Shown here one piece after another: positions 1 through 9,780 of a DNA stretch of 64,000 bases. Numbering within the stretch: position 1 is the first letter of the stretch; each line of letters starts with the position of its first letter. The DNA comes from an uncultured Ruminiclostridium sp. (GTDB taxonomy: Bacteria; Bacillota; Clostridia; Oscillospirales; Ruminococcaceae). The notes beneath the pieces were generated by a model. The model saw only the letters and a list, made by a program, of their open reading frames with translations. It did no database searches and had not been told where the DNA came from. Location: contig CANRGJ010000011.1 of assembly GCA_947630175.1 (NCBI GenBank), forward strand, positions 29,191 through 93,190, read 5' to 3'. Made by a program: the position numbers and the translations under genes.

Positions 1-237
1 GAGGTGCCTCTCCAGTCGCTGAAGCCATATTCCCTTGAGCAAAGCGGAAGAATGATAACCTTTATCGCCTCGGGCGACCCTGACGACAACAGGCGGCTGG
101 TTTCCTCCATAGCTCAGGCGACAAACAATTCCCTTGACTATTTTGAGGCAGTCCCGCTGAATTTAGAGGAAGCGTTCAGCTACAAGCTGAAAAGCAGCGG
201 ACTTATCGACGACAACGAGGAGGTGAACGTACAATGA
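1..237 (+). CDS. ABC transporter ATP-binding protein, C-terminal fragment
   Basis: This is the last 78 codons of a gene that begins before the window. The visible part has no Walker motifs, which would lie upstream. It looks like the C-terminal accessory region that follows the nucleotide-binding core in ABC-2 exporter ATPases, and it ends in an acidic tail (DDNEEVNVQ). The stop overlaps the start of the next gene (ATGA, 234-237), which encodes a polytopic permease, so the two were probably translated as an ATPase-permease pair. The function assignment rests mainly on this coupling and on the C-terminal sequence style. The substrate cannot be judged. Confidence 0.7.
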   Translation, partial: EVPLQSLKPYSLEQSGRMITFIASGDPDDNRRLVSSIAQATNNSLDYFEAVPLNLEEAFSYKLKSSGLIDDNEEVNVQ

Positions 238-1763
238 GCGCATATTTGAGAAAAACGTTCAGGACCACATATTTCGCCCTGAGGAACAACCTTACGGCGC
301 TGGGTATGCTGGCGCTTATCTGCGGCGTTATCCTGCCGCTGTTCTCCGCAAGTGTGATCTCAGGCAAAAACGTTGGGTTTTACGAAACGAACATGATAAT
401 GCAGATAATATCCTTCTTCTTAGCGCCTGTGTGCGGGCTGACGATACCCAGCGTGCTGTTCTCCTATATCCACAAGCGCAGGGACAGCGATTTCTTCAAC
501 TCTATGCCCGTCAAGCGCAGTCAGTATTTTATAGGCTACACGGTATTTGCCTTTGCCGCTTTCATTCTGGCGTACCTGCTGATGTGCCTGCTGGAATTTT
601 TCGTGTTCCTGTTAAACGGCGTCAGCTTTAGCGACGCAGGCGTGGCGTTCAGATATTTCCTGCCCTCGCTTGTCAGCTTCTTTATAGTGTTCAGCTCCAC
701 TATGCTGGCGATAACCTTTACAGGCTCTTCGGTAAGCACGCTTGTGACCCTGCTGCTTCTGAACCTTACCCCTGTGGCGGTAATATACCTGACCATAATG
801 ATGGGAACAAACCTTTACACCCAGGTTTATTTCAAGTGTTTTGAAAATATCACCCTTATGCTCACCCCTGTTGCAAGCTCATATCTCAGCATTGTCGCCG
901 AGGGAAAGGGACTGTTCCTGCTTTTGCAGGCGGGGATAGCCGTGCTGGAGCTTGCGGCGTCGTATCTTATGTTCAGGTTCCGCAGGGGAGAGACCACTAT
1001 GGCGGTGGCTTTCCCGAAAACAAGGTATATTTTCCAGTATCTTGTGATGTTCTTATGCTCCTACGTCGCAGTGTACTTTATGGTAAGCAATATGCTGTAC
1101 TGGATATACAATAATCAATATTTCCCCTTCACTGAGATGATAATGACGGGAATAGTCATTCTCGCCTCGTTCATCATAATGAATATGATACTTGAACGGT
1201 CCATGAGGGCGGCGTTCCACAGGATAAGACATCTGTTCATCTTCACAGCGGGCTTTACGGTGCTGGTGTTCGTCATAACACAGACGGTGAACCTGCTGCC
1301 CAGATACGTTGTTCCCGTTCAGACGGACGCGCTCTATATTGAGGTGAACACGCGTACCTTCTCCCCTGTCAAAGATGAAGTAGGCACAACGTATCTGGAT
1401 CTGACCGAAACGCACCAACATTCTTATGCCGTGACTGACAAGGAAAAGGTAAAAGGAATGCTTAACTGGTTCGTAAGCAAAAAGGTCGGACAGGAAGGCG
1501 GCTATATCGGAGAAACGTACATTAAATTCCCCGAAGACTACGATATTAAGACAGACGACGGGTATATAGAATATAACGTTCTGATCACTATGCTGGATAT
1601 GAAACCCTCGGGGGAATGGACCAAGGGCATGTTTACGTCGGATACGCTGTACGACACGTATACCGATATGACCACTCTGTACGACGCAGACATGGTGCAA
1701 ATGCTGGAGGACGAATACAAATCGTTTGACATAAAAGACAGTCACCAGACGGTGACCTACTAA
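234..1763 (+). CDS. ABC-2 type transporter permease
   Basis: A 509-residue integral membrane protein with many hydrophobic segments between about residues 18 and 370, followed by about 140 hydrophilic residues that would lie outside the membrane. The start overlaps the preceding ATPase stop by four bases, so translation is coupled. ABC-2 permeases of this kind pair with a separate ATPase to export lipids, peptides or antibiotics, or to relieve envelope stress. Nothing here identifies the substrate. A strong terminator follows directly, so this is the last gene of its operon. Confidence 0.75.
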   Translation: MSAYLRKTFRTTYFALRNNLTALGMLALICGVILPLFSASVISGKNVGFYETNMIMQIISFFLAPVCGLTIPSVLFSYIHKRRDSDFFNSMPVKRSQYFIGYTVFAFAAFILAYLLMCLLEFFVFLLNGVSFSDAGVAFRYFLPSLVSFFIVFSSTMLAITFTGSSVSTLVTLLLLNLTPVAVIYLTIMMGTNLYTQVYFKCFENITLMLTPVASSYLSIVAEGKGLFLLLQAGIAVLELAASYLMFRFRRGETTMAVAFPKTRYIFQYLVMFLCSYVAVYFMVSNMLYWIYNNQYFPFTEMIMTGIVILASFIIMNMILERSMRAAFHRIRHLFIFTAGFTVLVFVITQTVNLLPRYVVPVQTDALYIEVNTRTFSPVKDEVGTTYLDLTETHQHSYAVTDKEKVKGMLNWFVSKKVGQEGGYIGETYIKFPEDYDIKTDDGYIEYNVLITMLDMKPSGEWTKGMFTSDTLYDTYTDMTTLYDADMVQMLEDEYKSFDIKDSHQTVTY

Positions 1764-1772
1764 ACGATAACT

Positions 1773-1808
1773 GCGGCGGGAAAACCAAAATCCCGCCGCT
1801 TTTATTTA
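1773..1808 (+). terminator. Rho-independent terminator after ABC permease
   Basis: A perfect 9-bp stem, GCGGCGGGA (1773-1781) with TCCCGCCGC (1791-1799), is followed by TTTTATTT. It lies 10 bases after the permease stop. Confidence 0.85.
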
Positions 1809-1833
1809 CAAACAGGAAAAAATATGGTACAAT
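1805..1833 (+). promoter_or_regulatory. Promoter of P-type ATPase gene
   Basis: TTTACA (1805-1810), a 17-bp spacer, then TACAAT (1828-1833). It begins in the U-tract of the preceding terminator and lies 39 bases before the start codon. Confidence 0.65.
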
Positions 1834-1871
1834 AAAAACGTTCAAATCGTTGAAGTAAAAAAGAGGCTTTT

Positions 1872-4241
1872 ATGGACAGGGAAACACTGATGAAAAACGG
1901 GCTTTCCTCAGATGAAGTGAAAAGGCTCGTTTCCGAGGGAAAGACCAACGACGGGGGCGACACTCCCACCAAAAGCGTCGGGGAGATAATCAGAAAAAAC
2001 ACCCTCACCTTTTTTAATCTTATAAACGTGATACTGGGCGTGCTTGTCCTGCTCACAGGGTCGTACAAAAACTGCCTTTTTCTTGGAGTTATCGTCTGCA
2101 ACACCGTTATCGGCATAGTCCAGGAGATAAGGGCGAAAAGGACTATTGACAGGCTTAGCCTTATTTCTGCGCCGAAAGTAACATTGCTCCGTGACGGAAA
2201 GGAGATAAGCGGTCACGCAAAGGATATAGTTTTAGGGGACGTTATGCTGTTGTCCCCGGGGCAGCAGGTATGCTCCGACTGCGTTTTGCTGGGCGGAGAA
2301 TGTGAGGTGAACGAAAGCCTTATAACAGGCGAAAGTGACCCCGTTTTCAAGAAAGAGGGGGAGGAGCTGCTGTCAGGCAGCTTTGTGATAAGCGGTAACG
2401 TATACGCTGGGGTCATTCGTGTGGGGAGCGATAATTTCAGCTCCAAAATGACCGCAGGGGCAAAGTACATCAAGAAAAACAACAGCGTTATGCTCCGTTC
2501 TCTTGACAGGATAATCAAGGTGATAGCCTTTTGCTTTATCCCTATCGGTATCTGTCTGTTCCTCAACGCCTGGCTGCGCTCGGGACAGGCGTTCGACCGC
2601 GCAGTTCTCAGCACCGTGGCGGCGCTGATAGGAATGATACCCGAGGGGCTTTATCTTCTTGCAAGCGTAGTTATGGCGGTGAGCGTGATACGCCTTGCTT
2701 CCCACAGGACTTTGGCGCAGGATATGTACTGCTCCGAAACCTTGGCGAGAGTGGACACTCTTTGCCTTGACAAGACGGGGACGATAACCGAGGGGAGAAT
2801 GAAGGTGGAAAGCACCCTGCTCCTTGACGAAAATTTCCCGCTTGATAAGGCTATGACCGCATTTGCCGCCTGTATGAACGACCACAATCCCACTATGGAC
2901 GCAGTAAAAGCCCACTGGGACGGCGGCGAGGACAAAGCAATAAGCACCTGTCCCTTTTCCTCCGCAAGAAAGTGGAGTGGGGCAAATTTTGAAAAGGGCT
3001 GTATCATCTTCGGTGCACCAGAATTTGTACTGAGGGAGGATTACTCCAAGATAAAGGATACCTGCGAAAAGGCGCAGGACGAGGGCGTGAGAGTTCTCCT
3101 TGCCGCCTGGTCGGAAAATGAGATAAAGGGGCACGACCTGCCAGAAAATATCACCCCCGCCGCGCTTATCTTCATCGGCGACGTTATAAGGGAAGAAGCC
3201 CCTGCCACGCTGAAATATTTTGACGCACAGGGCGTTGACATAAAGATAATTTCGGGGGACAATCCCGTCACCGTTTCAAGGATAGCGGGCAAGGCGGGAG
3301 TTAAAAACGCTGAAAAGGCGGTGGACGCTTCCCTTTTGTCCGATGAAGAAATAAAGGACGCTGTGAACAAATACACCGTTTTCGGCAGAGTTACTCCCGA
3401 CAAAAAGTTAGCGCTGGTAAAGGCGCTGAAAGAGCAAGGTCACACCGTGGGAATGACAGGGGACGGCGTGAACGACGTGCTTGCGCTGAAGGAGGCGGAC
3501 TGCTCCATAGCTATGCAGACGGGCAGCGACGCCGCAAAGAGCGTTTCCAACCTGGTACTGCTGGACAGTAGCTTTGCCTCAATGCCAAAGATAGTTGCAG
3601 AGGGGCGTCGCTCGGTGAACAATATACAAAGAAGCGGGACCTTGTTCCTCACAAAGACGGTCTATTCCTTCCTGCTGGCGCTTATCTTCATTTTCCTCCC
3701 CCTGCCCTATCCGTTCCAGCCGATACAGCTGACTCTTATAAGCGTCACAACCATCGGCATACCCAGCTTTTTGCTGGCGCTTGAGCCTAACACGGAGATA
3801 ATCAAAGGGCATTTCATCTGGAACATTATGAAATTTGCGTTCCCTCGGGGCGTTTCTATGGCGTTCTGCGCTATGGCGTCGGTGGTGGTGTCACAGCTTA
3901 TGGAGCTTTCCACCGACAAGATGTCCACCCTCACAGTCTACACCGTGGCGGCGGTGGGATTTTTCGTGATACTCAGGATAATCAAGCCTGTAAAGGGCTG
4001 GAAGATAGCTATGCTGGCGGGGCTTATCGGGATATTCGTTACTGCCGCACTGCTGTTTTCGGGAATATTCTCGTTGGGAACGCTGGAGCTGTTCAATCTC
4101 CTTGCGGGGGCGGGGATATTTGCGGCGGGAGCCGCGCTTATGCTCCTGCTGGAAAAGGCGGCGGAGCCTGTGATACAATTCTTCCTCAGGATAAAGCAAA
4201 GGCTTTTCCCAAAAGCCGAAAAGGAGCAAAGCAATGGCTGA
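1872..4241 (+). CDS. Cation-translocating P-type ATPase, CtpE-like
   Basis: A 789-residue ion pump energised by ATP through an aspartyl-phosphate. The sequence shows the actuator motif TGES (152-155), a membrane PEGL motif (257-260), the phosphorylation site DKTGT with D300, and the hinge GDGVND (530-535), with about four more membrane segments after it. The metal-type CPC motif and N-terminal heavy-metal domains are absent. The [10 protein letters not shown] stretch followed by [11 protein letters not shown] resembles CtpE, a calcium ATPase of actinobacteria, so calcium or another divalent cation is the likely substrate; this is inference. It has its own promoter and overlaps the RNase HI gene by eight bases. 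Confidence 0.9.
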   Translation: MDRETLMKNGLSSDEVKRLVSEGKTNDGGDTPTKSVGEIIRKNTLTFFNLINVILGVLVLLTGSYKNCLFLGVIVCNTVIGIVQEIRAKRTIDRLSLISAPKVTLLRDGKEISGHAKDIVLGDVMLLSPGQQVCSDCVLLGGECEVNESLITGESDPVFKKEGEELLSGSFVISGNVYAGVIRVGSDNFSSKMTAGAKYIKKNNSVMLRSLDRIIKVIAFCFIPIGICLFLNAWLRSGQAFDRAVLSTVAALIGMIPEGLYLLASVVMAVSVIRLASHRTLAQDMYCSETLARVDTLCLDKTGTITEGRMKVESTLLLDENFPLDKAMTAFAACMNDHNPTMDAVKAHWDGGEDKAISTCPFSSARKWSGANFEKGCIIFGAPEFVLREDYSKIKDTCEKAQDEGVRVLLAAWSENEIKGHDLPENITPAALIFIGDVIREEAPATLKYFDAQGVDIKIISGDNPVTVSRIAGKAGVKNAEKAVDASLLSDEEIKDAVNKYTVFGRVTPDKKLALVKALKEQGHTVGMTGDGVNDVLALKEADCSIAMQTGSDAAKSVSNLVLLDSSFASMPKIVAEGRRSVNNIQRSGTLFLTKTVYSFLLALIFIFLPLPYPFQPIQLTLISVTTIGIPSFLLALEPNTEIIKGHFIWNIMKFAFPRGVSMAFCAMASVVVSQLMELSTDKMSTLTVYTVAAVGFFVILRIIKPVKGWKIAMLAGLIGIFVTAALLFSGIFSLGTLELFNLLAGAGIFAAGAALMLLLEKAAEPVIQFFLRIKQRLFPKAEKEQSNG

Positions 4242-4686
4242 GAAAAAACAGGTCTTTATATTTTCGGACGGCGCCTGCTCGGGAAATCCGGGGCCCGGCG
4301 GCTACGGGGTCATTCTCCGCTGTGAGGGGAAGGAAAAGGAATTGTCAGGCGGGGAAGCCGCCACTACCAACAACCGAATGGAGCTTACAGGGGTAATAGC
4401 GGGCTTGTCCGCGCTGAAATATCCCTGCAGGGTCACCGTGCAGACGGATTCAAAGTACGTCGTTGACGGGATAGAAAAGGGCTGGGCGAAAAGCTGGCGG
4501 AAAAACGGCTGGATAAAGAGCGACAAAAAGCCCGCTTTGAACAGCGATTTGTGGGAGAAGCTGCTGGAGCTACTGGAAAGGCACGAGGTGAGCTTTGTGT
4601 GGATAAAGGGTCATGCAGGTCACGCCGAGAACGAGCGATGCGACAGGCTGGCGGTGGCGCAAAGGGACAAATTTGCGGGGAAATAG
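4234..4686 (+). CDS. rnhA: Ribonuclease HI
   Basis: A 150-residue type 1 RNase H that cuts the RNA strand of RNA-DNA hybrids in the cytoplasm. The catalytic DEDD set is visible: D12 in [12 protein letters not shown]50 in NNRMEL, D72 in QTDSKY and D137 near the end, with the flexible-loop histidine H127 in [12 protein letters not shown]. The basic protrusion [10 protein letters not shown], which helps bind substrate, is present (84-93). Length and motif order are those of bacterial RNase HI without an N-terminal hybrid-binding domain. The gene overlaps the ATPase stop, so it depends on upstream transcription. Confidence 0.95.
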   Translation: MAEKKQVFIFSDGACSGNPGPGGYGVILRCEGKEKELSGGEAATTNNRMELTGVIAGLSALKYPCRVTVQTDSKYVVDGIEKGWAKSWRKNGWIKSDKKPALNSDLWEKLLELLERHEVSFVWIKGHAGHAENERCDRLAVAQRDKFAGK

Positions 4687-4705
4687 GACTTTTTGGGGCA
4701 TAATA

Positions 4706-4731
4706 GCGGTGAGTTGGCTCGCCGCTTTTTT
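4706..4731 (+). terminator. Terminator after rnhA
   Basis: GCGGTGAG (4706-4713) pairs with CTCGCCGC (4718-4725) with one G-T wobble, followed by TTTTTT. Confidence 0.75.
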
Positions 4732-4744
4732 GTTTTTTGGAGGG

Positions 4745-4812
4745 GAGAGGTGTGGGGGTGGGAGGGTGGGCGAAGCCGTGAGGCTGAAGGGCAGGCACAA
4801 GAGGAAAAAATG
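4745..4812. repeat. G-rich repeat with quadruplex motif, copy 1
   Basis: A G-rich stretch with four runs of three or more G separated by single bases (4754-4770), then GTGAGGCTG and GGCAGGCACAAG. The same order of elements recurs at 36340-36410 on the same strand, so this is one copy of a two-member repeat. No convincing gene lies in the 406 bases between rnhA and the next CDS. The rest of the gap is A/T-rich and ends in a promoter. Confidence 0.55.
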
Positions 4813-4996
4813 GTGTTGGGCGGCGGGAAAAAGCAGAACTGTTCAGCCGTGACCGTGAAAGAAAAAACGCAGAAAAAATTTTTTTCAAAAAAATTGACCT
4901 TTCCACCTTCTTTTTCGTTTTTATATATGAGGGGGTAAATTTGACAATGTCGAAAAAACAAGAAAGAAGGCGAAATAATTTTATTTCTGTAAAATA

Positions 4997-5025
4997 TTGA
5001 CGTAGCTTTTACCTTGGTGTATAAT
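4997..5025 (+). promoter_or_regulatory. Promoter of DHHW-FkbH-ACP operon
   Basis: TTGACG (4997-5002), a 17-bp spacer and TATAAT (5020-5025), 67 bases before the first start codon. An AAGGAG ribosome site precedes that ATG. Confidence 0.8.
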
Positions 5026-5092
5026 ATAGAAATATAGAAGTATATAGGTATGTGAAAGCATATACCTGTTATGATCATAAAAGGAGCAGATA

Positions 5093-6535
5093 ATGAGCGA
5101 ACATCAGAAATCAGATGATAAAAATAAAAAGCAGACCGACAAGCAGGAAAACAAGAACGAAAAAAAGTCTTCCTTCTGGGTCAAGGCGAATATCACCGCC
5201 ACCTTGTCCCTGTTTGCGGGGATAACCTTGTCACTGCTGATATTCCCGCGCCCCACCGAATCGCATACAGAGCGCAGAGATCTGGCAAAATTCCCGCAGT
5301 TTTCCGTTGCGGATTATTTCAGCGGCGATTTTGCCGACGGAGTAACCGAATGGTTTGACGACACGGTGCCCTGGCGCGACGGATTTAAGAACATTTCCTC
5401 GCATATCGTGAAGTATATGGGCGTATCATTGGGAGGGGCAACCGTCTACGGTCCTATCCAGGAGATAAAGCCCACCTCAACTCAGCCGCCTGAGCCCACT
5501 CAGCCCACCGACACAAATCAACCTACGCCTCCCGATAACAGCGACAGTCCCTCAACTCAGCCTATTGAAGAAAACACCTCCGCCACCGTTACCACCGAAC
5601 CAGAATTTCACGTCGGCGCAGGTGAAATGTCGGAGAGCAACGGTCTTGTTGTGTACCAGAATACCGATACGGGGCATTACTGGTGCGTACAGCTTTACAG
5701 CGGCGGTTACAGTCAGGACACTTTTATCGAGTATATCAACACTATCGCCGATCAGATAGGCGACTCAGCGCAGGTATACGTTATGGTAGCGCCTGAATCC
5801 AGCGAATACTATACTCCCGACCAGTATCTTGACTACACCGTTTCCCAGAAAAAGGTAGTGGACTATATCAACAACGGTTTAAGCGACAAGGTCATCGGCG
5901 TTGACTGCGTTGAACCGCTGAGGCAACACGCCGCCGAAGATATTTTCTGCCGCACCGACCACCACTGGAAGCCGCTGGGCGCATACTATGCGGCAAAGGC
6001 GTTTGCCGACGCTGCGGGTATAACTATACTTGAGGACCTTTCCCTGTATGAACTAAGAACTATACCAAAATTTATCGGCACGTGGTATGGCAGCACTCAG
6101 GACCCAAACCTGTACAACGACTACGATACCTTTGACTACTATATTCCACCTAATGATTTTGACACGTACTATTATGACACAGCTTATCAGAACGAGTTTA
6201 AAGCTCCCTTCTTCCTGCAATATGACTGTGAGGAAAATCCCGACAGCGCATACTCCACCTTTATGGGAGCGGATAACAAGATAGTGCGTGTGGACACCGA
6301 TGTTAAAAACGGGAAAAAACTGCTCGTGTTCAAGGACAGCTATGGCAACGCTGAGATACCGTTCTATATGAACAGCTATGAGCAGATATACGTCTGTGAC
6401 ATAAGATTTTTTGACCTTAACGCAATTGACTTCATCAAAGAACAGGGTATAGACGACGTGCTGTTCACCATGTGCATTACCTCCGCAACGGGAGATAACG
6501 CTTTCAAAATGGAAAAGCTCTTCACCAACCCTTGA
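5093..6535 (+). CDS. DHHW-family membrane-anchored SGNH-like protein
   Basis: A 480-residue protein with a charged N-terminus, one membrane segment (about 27-50) and an extracytoplasmic domain. It carries the family signature R-T-D-H-H-W (287-292) and a later DSYGN motif whose S416 is the likely nucleophile of the AlgJ/AlgX-like SGNH fold. A Pro/Thr/Ser-rich linker lies at about 123-175. DHHW proteins normally act outside the cell on polysaccharide O-acylation together with an MBOAT protein. Here the next genes are a second DHHW protein, an FkbH-like protein and an ACP. The acyl donor and acceptor are unknown. Confidence 0.8.
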   Translation: MSEHQKSDDKNKKQTDKQENKNEKKSSFWVKANITATLSLFAGITLSLLIFPRPTESHTERRDLAKFPQFSVADYFSGDFADGVTEWFDDTVPWRDGFKNISSHIVKYMGVSLGGATVYGPIQEIKPTSTQPPEPTQPTDTNQPTPPDNSDSPSTQPIEENTSATVTTEPEFHVGAGEMSESNGLVVYQNTDTGHYWCVQLYSGGYSQDTFIEYINTIADQIGDSAQVYVMVAPESSEYYTPDQYLDYTVSQKKVVDYINNGLSDKVIGVDCVEPLRQHAAEDIFCRTDHHWKPLGAYYAAKAFADAAGITILEDLSLYELRTIPKFIGTWYGSTQDPNLYNDYDTFDYYIPPNDFDTYYYDTAYQNEFKAPFFLQYDCEENPDSAYSTFMGADNKIVRVDTDVKNGKKLLVFKDSYGNAEIPFYMNSYEQIYVCDIRFFDLNAIDFIKEQGIDDVLFTMCITSATGDNAFKMEKLFTNP

Positions 6536-6552
6536 AAGGAATCAGAATAACA

Positions 6553-7707
6553 ATGAATATCAAAAGAATTACGGCGCTGGGGCTTTGCCTTGCTATGCTC
6601 CTCTGCGCCTGCAACGGCAATAATGCCGACGACAATACCACAACAACTCCCACACCCCAAAGCCAGCAGCAGGGCAGTGAAAGTGAAAGCCAGAGTGAAA
6701 CCACAACTCCCACTTCCGAAGAATCGGAAAATACTTCCTCCGATACTTCTTCTTCGGAGGAGGAATCCGTTCCCCCTGTCACCGAGCCTGCGGGAAACGT
6801 TCCCGACGACTACCGTGAATACGGCGAAAACGGCATACTCGTAGTAGGAAGAAACGGGCATTACGTAGGGCTCAGCGGCTGCTGGGGAACGCTGGAGCTT
6901 TGCGACAGCTACACCGCTTCCCTCAACAAAGCGGCAGAGCTGCTCCCCGACGTTAATATATACGATATGATAGCTCCCACCGCCGTGGAATTTTATCTTC
7001 CCGACGACGTAACGGGCTTTACAGGCAGTCAGAAGGAAAAGATAGACCACGTTAAAAGCGGGCTGAAAAACGTAACTGAGATAGACGCTTACGGCGTTCT
7101 TGAACAACATCAGGACGAATACATCTATTCCCGCACCGACCACCACTGGCAGCCTTTGGGCGCATACTACGCCGCAAAGGAATTTGCTCAGCAGTCGGGA
7201 ACCGGCGACCTGTTCCCCGCCTTGTCGAAATATGAAGCAGTGACTAAAGATGGGTATGTGGGCTCATACTATAACTACTCAAAATGCGAATGTCTGAAAA
7301 ACGACCCCGAGCCTTTCACCCTGTACATTTCCCCCAATGCGGACGCTCTTACCACAACATATTATGACACCTCTTTCCAGAACGGCGAGCAGGGACATCT
7401 GTTCCCCTATCCTGACGCCAGCGGATATTATCTTTCATTCCTGGGAACGGACATCTGCATAGCAGAGATAGATACCGACTGCAAGAACGGCAGAACTCTC
7501 GTCATCTGCAAGGAAAGCTACGGAAACGCCCTTGTTCCTTTCCTGACAAGCTGCTATGAAAAGATATACGTTACGGATATGAGATATTTTGATATTAACC
7601 TTGTGGACTTCTGCAAGGAGGTTGGAGCGACCGACCTGCTGTTTGCCTGCTGTACCTTTACTCCCGCAGGCGGAAACGGCTCCTATCTTGAAGATATAAT
7701 AAAATAA
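6553..7707 (+). CDS. DHHW-family lipoprotein
   Basis: A second DHHW protein, 384 residues from the ATG at 6553, chosen because AAAGGA lies 12 bases upstream and the residues then form a lipoprotein signal ending in lipobox LCAC. A Ser/Thr/Glu-rich linker follows (about 25-80). R-T-D-H-H-W (194-199) and ESYGN with S322 match the catalytic motifs of the preceding gene, and the two are clearly paralogues. It would be lipid-anchored on the outer face of the membrane. It starts 17 bases after the first DHHW gene stops. Having two DHHW proteins side by side suggests different acceptors or a heterodimer. Confidence 0.8.
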   Translation: MNIKRITALGLCLAMLLCACNGNNADDNTTTTPTPQSQQQGSESESQSETTTPTSEESENTSSDTSSSEEESVPPVTEPAGNVPDDYREYGENGILVVGRNGHYVGLSGCWGTLELCDSYTASLNKAAELLPDVNIYDMIAPTAVEFYLPDDVTGFTGSQKEKIDHVKSGLKNVTEIDAYGVLEQHQDEYIYSRTDHHWQPLGAYYAAKEFAQQSGTGDLFPALSKYEAVTKDGYVGSYYNYSKCECLKNDPEPFTLYISPNADALTTTYYDTSFQNGEQGHLFPYPDASGYYLSFLGTDICIAEIDTDCKNGRTLVICKESYGNALVPFLTSCYEKIYVTDMRYFDINLVDFCKEVGATDLLFACCTFTPAGGNGSYLEDIIK

Positions 7708-7720
7708 CTGTGAGGAAAAA

Positions 7721-9484
7721 ATGGCGAATTTTTACCCCTTTGACAGTGCGGAGCTTACCAAAAAGCGAAAATCCATAAAGCGCGCCCTGCTCTCAGACGG
7801 CAGTAAGCGGATAGAAAAGAAGATCGCGGTGCTTGGCGGCTCCACCACCAACGGAATCGTGGATATGCTGGAGCTTTTCCTGCTTTATTACGGGATAAAG
7901 GCGGAGTTTTACCAGTGCGAATACGCCCAATACTGGCAGGACGCAATGTTCGGCGCTGAGCTGCGTGAGTTTCAGCCTGATTTTGTGTTTATCCATACCA
8001 CTTCAAGAAATATCTCCGCTTTCCCCGAAATGTCAATGAGCAGGGAGGAAGTAGACAGTCTTCTGAAAAATCAGCTTGAGCATTTCACCGTGATGTGGGA
8101 TAAGCTGAGGGAGGACCTTTCCTGTCCCGTTATACAAAACAATATGGAAATGCCGTACTGGAGACTGCTTGGCAACAAGGACTGCGCCGACTTTCACGGC
8201 AGGGTGAATTTTGTGACAAGGCTGAACGGCGGTTTTTACGATTACGCCGCAGAACACAGTGATTTTTACATTCACGATATAAACTATCTCAGCGCATCGC
8301 TGGGACTGGAAAAGTTTTCCGACCCGCTGTACTGGAATATGTACAAGTATGCGGTGGCTGTGCCGTTTTTCCCTGATTTTGCCTTTAGTCTGGCGAAAAT
8401 TTTCGCTTCTCTACTTGGAAAAAACAAAAAAGTCCTCGCCCTTGACCTGGACAACACCCTTTGGGGCGGCGTTGTGGGGGACGACGGAGTGGAAAATCTT
8501 GCTTTGGGGCAGGAAGTACCATTGGGGCAGGCGTACTGCGAGTTTCAGTCCTATATCAAGGCGCAAAAACAGCTTGGGGTACTTTTGACGGTATGCTCAA
8601 AAAACGACCGTGAAAACGCAATTGCGGGACTTGAACACCCTGACGGCGTTCTTCGCCCCGACGATTTCACCGTGATAAAGGCTAACTGGGACCCTAAAAG
8701 CCTGAACATTCAGCAGACCGCAAAGGAGCTTGACCTGCTCCCCGAAAGCATAGTGTTCGTGGACGATAATCCCGCCGAGCGCGCAATTGTTGGCGATATG
8801 GGGATAGAGACCCCGCCTATGGACAGAATTGAAAATTACATCAAGACCCTTGACAAGGGCGGATATTTTGAAGTGACGAACTTCTCCGCCGACGACCTGC
8901 GCAGAGTTGAGATGTACAAGCAAAACGCCGAGAGGGCGGCGGCGCAGTCCTCCTTCAAGGATTACGGGGAATATCTGGATTTTCTTGAGATGAAAGCGGT
9001 CATTGAGGACTTTTCGCCTATCAATCTGGCGAGAGTTACTCAGCTCACCAACAAGAGCAACCAGTTTAATCTCACCACCAAACGCTATTCCCCCGCCGAA
9101 ATGGAAAAGGTGTACAAAAGCGAAAATTATATCCGCCTTTGCGGACGGCTTACGGACAAATACGGCGATAACGGCATTGTGAGCGTGATCATCGGTGAAA
9201 AGCAGGGAGATGTTCTTGATATTCAGCTTTGGCTGATGAGCTGCCGCGTGCTGAAAAGAGAGATGGAATTTGCTATGCTGGACGTGCTTGCTCAAAAGGC
9301 AAGGGAGCAGGGCATAACGAAGCTGGTGGGACATTATTACCCCACTCCGAAAAATTCTATGGTAAAGGACTTGTATATGGACTTCGGTTTCACAAAGACG
9401 GAGGAGGACGGCGAGGGAAATACCCGCTGGGAGCTGTCAATTGATCCTTACGAAAACCGGACTTCACATATTGAAATAAACTGA
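7721..9484 (+). CDS. FkbH-like HAD-family protein
   Basis: A 587-residue cytoplasmic protein. The central region has the HAD motif DLDNTLWGG (nucleophile D242, second acid D244) and VFVDDNPAER; the C-terminal part resembles a GNAT-like domain (NKSNQFNLTTKRYS). FkbH enzymes load a glyceryl unit from 1,3-bisphosphoglycerate onto an ACP thiol in polyketide pathways, and relatives occur in surface-glycan loci. The next gene encodes a matching ACP, which supports the same chemistry here. The N-terminal 220 residues are an FkbH-associated region rather than an obvious second enzyme. The glyceryl substrate is inferred from the family. Confidence 0.85.
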   Translation: MANFYPFDSAELTKKRKSIKRALLSDGSKRIEKKIAVLGGSTTNGIVDMLELFLLYYGIKAEFYQCEYAQYWQDAMFGAELREFQPDFVFIHTTSRNISAFPEMSMSREEVDSLLKNQLEHFTVMWDKLREDLSCPVIQNNMEMPYWRLLGNKDCADFHGRVNFVTRLNGGFYDYAAEHSDFYIHDINYLSASLGLEKFSDPLYWNMYKYAVAVPFFPDFAFSLAKIFASLLGKNKKVLALDLDNTLWGGVVGDDGVENLALGQEVPLGQAYCEFQSYIKAQKQLGVLLTVCSKNDRENAIAGLEHPDGVLRPDDFTVIKANWDPKSLNIQQTAKELDLLPESIVFVDDNPAERAIVGDMGIETPPMDRIENYIKTLDKGGYFEVTNFSADDLRRVEMYKQNAERAAAQSSFKDYGEYLDFLEMKAVIEDFSPINLARVTQLTNKSNQFNLTTKRYSPAEMEKVYKSENYIRLCGRLTDKYGDNGIVSVIIGEKQGDVLDIQLWLMSCRVLKREMEFAMLDVLAQKAREQGITKLVGHYYPTPKNSMVKDLYMDFGFTKTEEDGEGNTRWELSIDPYENRTSHIEIN

Positions 9485-9499
9485 AAGGGAGCTTGAGCT

Positions 9500-9733
9500 A
9501 TGGACGAGATATACGAAAGACTGAACAGCGTGTTTAGAGATGTTTTTGACGACGACAGCATTACCGTGAACGAGGACACCACCGCCGACGATATCGAGGA
9601 CTGGGACAGCCTGAACCACATCACGCTGATAGACGCTGTGGAAAGCGAATTCGGCGTGCGCTTCACTATGGGTGAGGTAAGCGGTATGAAAAACGTGGGG
9701 GAAATGGCGAATATAATTAAGGAACGTATGTAA
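9500..9733 (+). CDS. Acyl carrier protein
   Basis: A 77-residue acidic helical protein with the phosphopantetheine attachment motif DWDSLNH at S37. It starts 15 bases after the FkbH-like gene behind AAGGGAG, and it is the last gene of the operon. The surrounding genes are not fatty acid synthesis genes, so it is probably a dedicated carrier for the FkbH product. A strong bidirectional terminator follows. Confidence 0.9.
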   Translation: MDEIYERLNSVFRDVFDDDSITVNEDTTADDIEDWDSLNHITLIDAVESEFGVRFTMGEVSGMKNVGEMANIIKERM

Positions 9734-9744
9734 AAGGGCAGAAT

Positions 9745-9776
9745 AAAACGCCGTGATAAATTTCACGGCGTTTTTT
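9745..9776. terminator. Bidirectional terminator between acp and rmuC
   Basis: A perfect stem, ACGCCGTGA (9748-9756) with TCACGGCGT (9763-9771), extended by A-T pairs, with T-runs on both strands. It serves the convergent ACP and RmuC genes. Confidence 0.85.
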
Positions 9777-9780
9777 GTTT

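Noticed and set aside
1872..4241. Heavy-metal exporting (CopA/ZntA-type) ATPase
   Set aside because: There is no CPC motif and no N-terminal metal-binding domain; the membrane motif is PEGL.
4693..4938. Open frame of 81 codons in the G-rich region after rnhA
   Set aside because: It runs through a terminator and low-complexity G-rich repeat, has no ribosome site and no recognisable domain.
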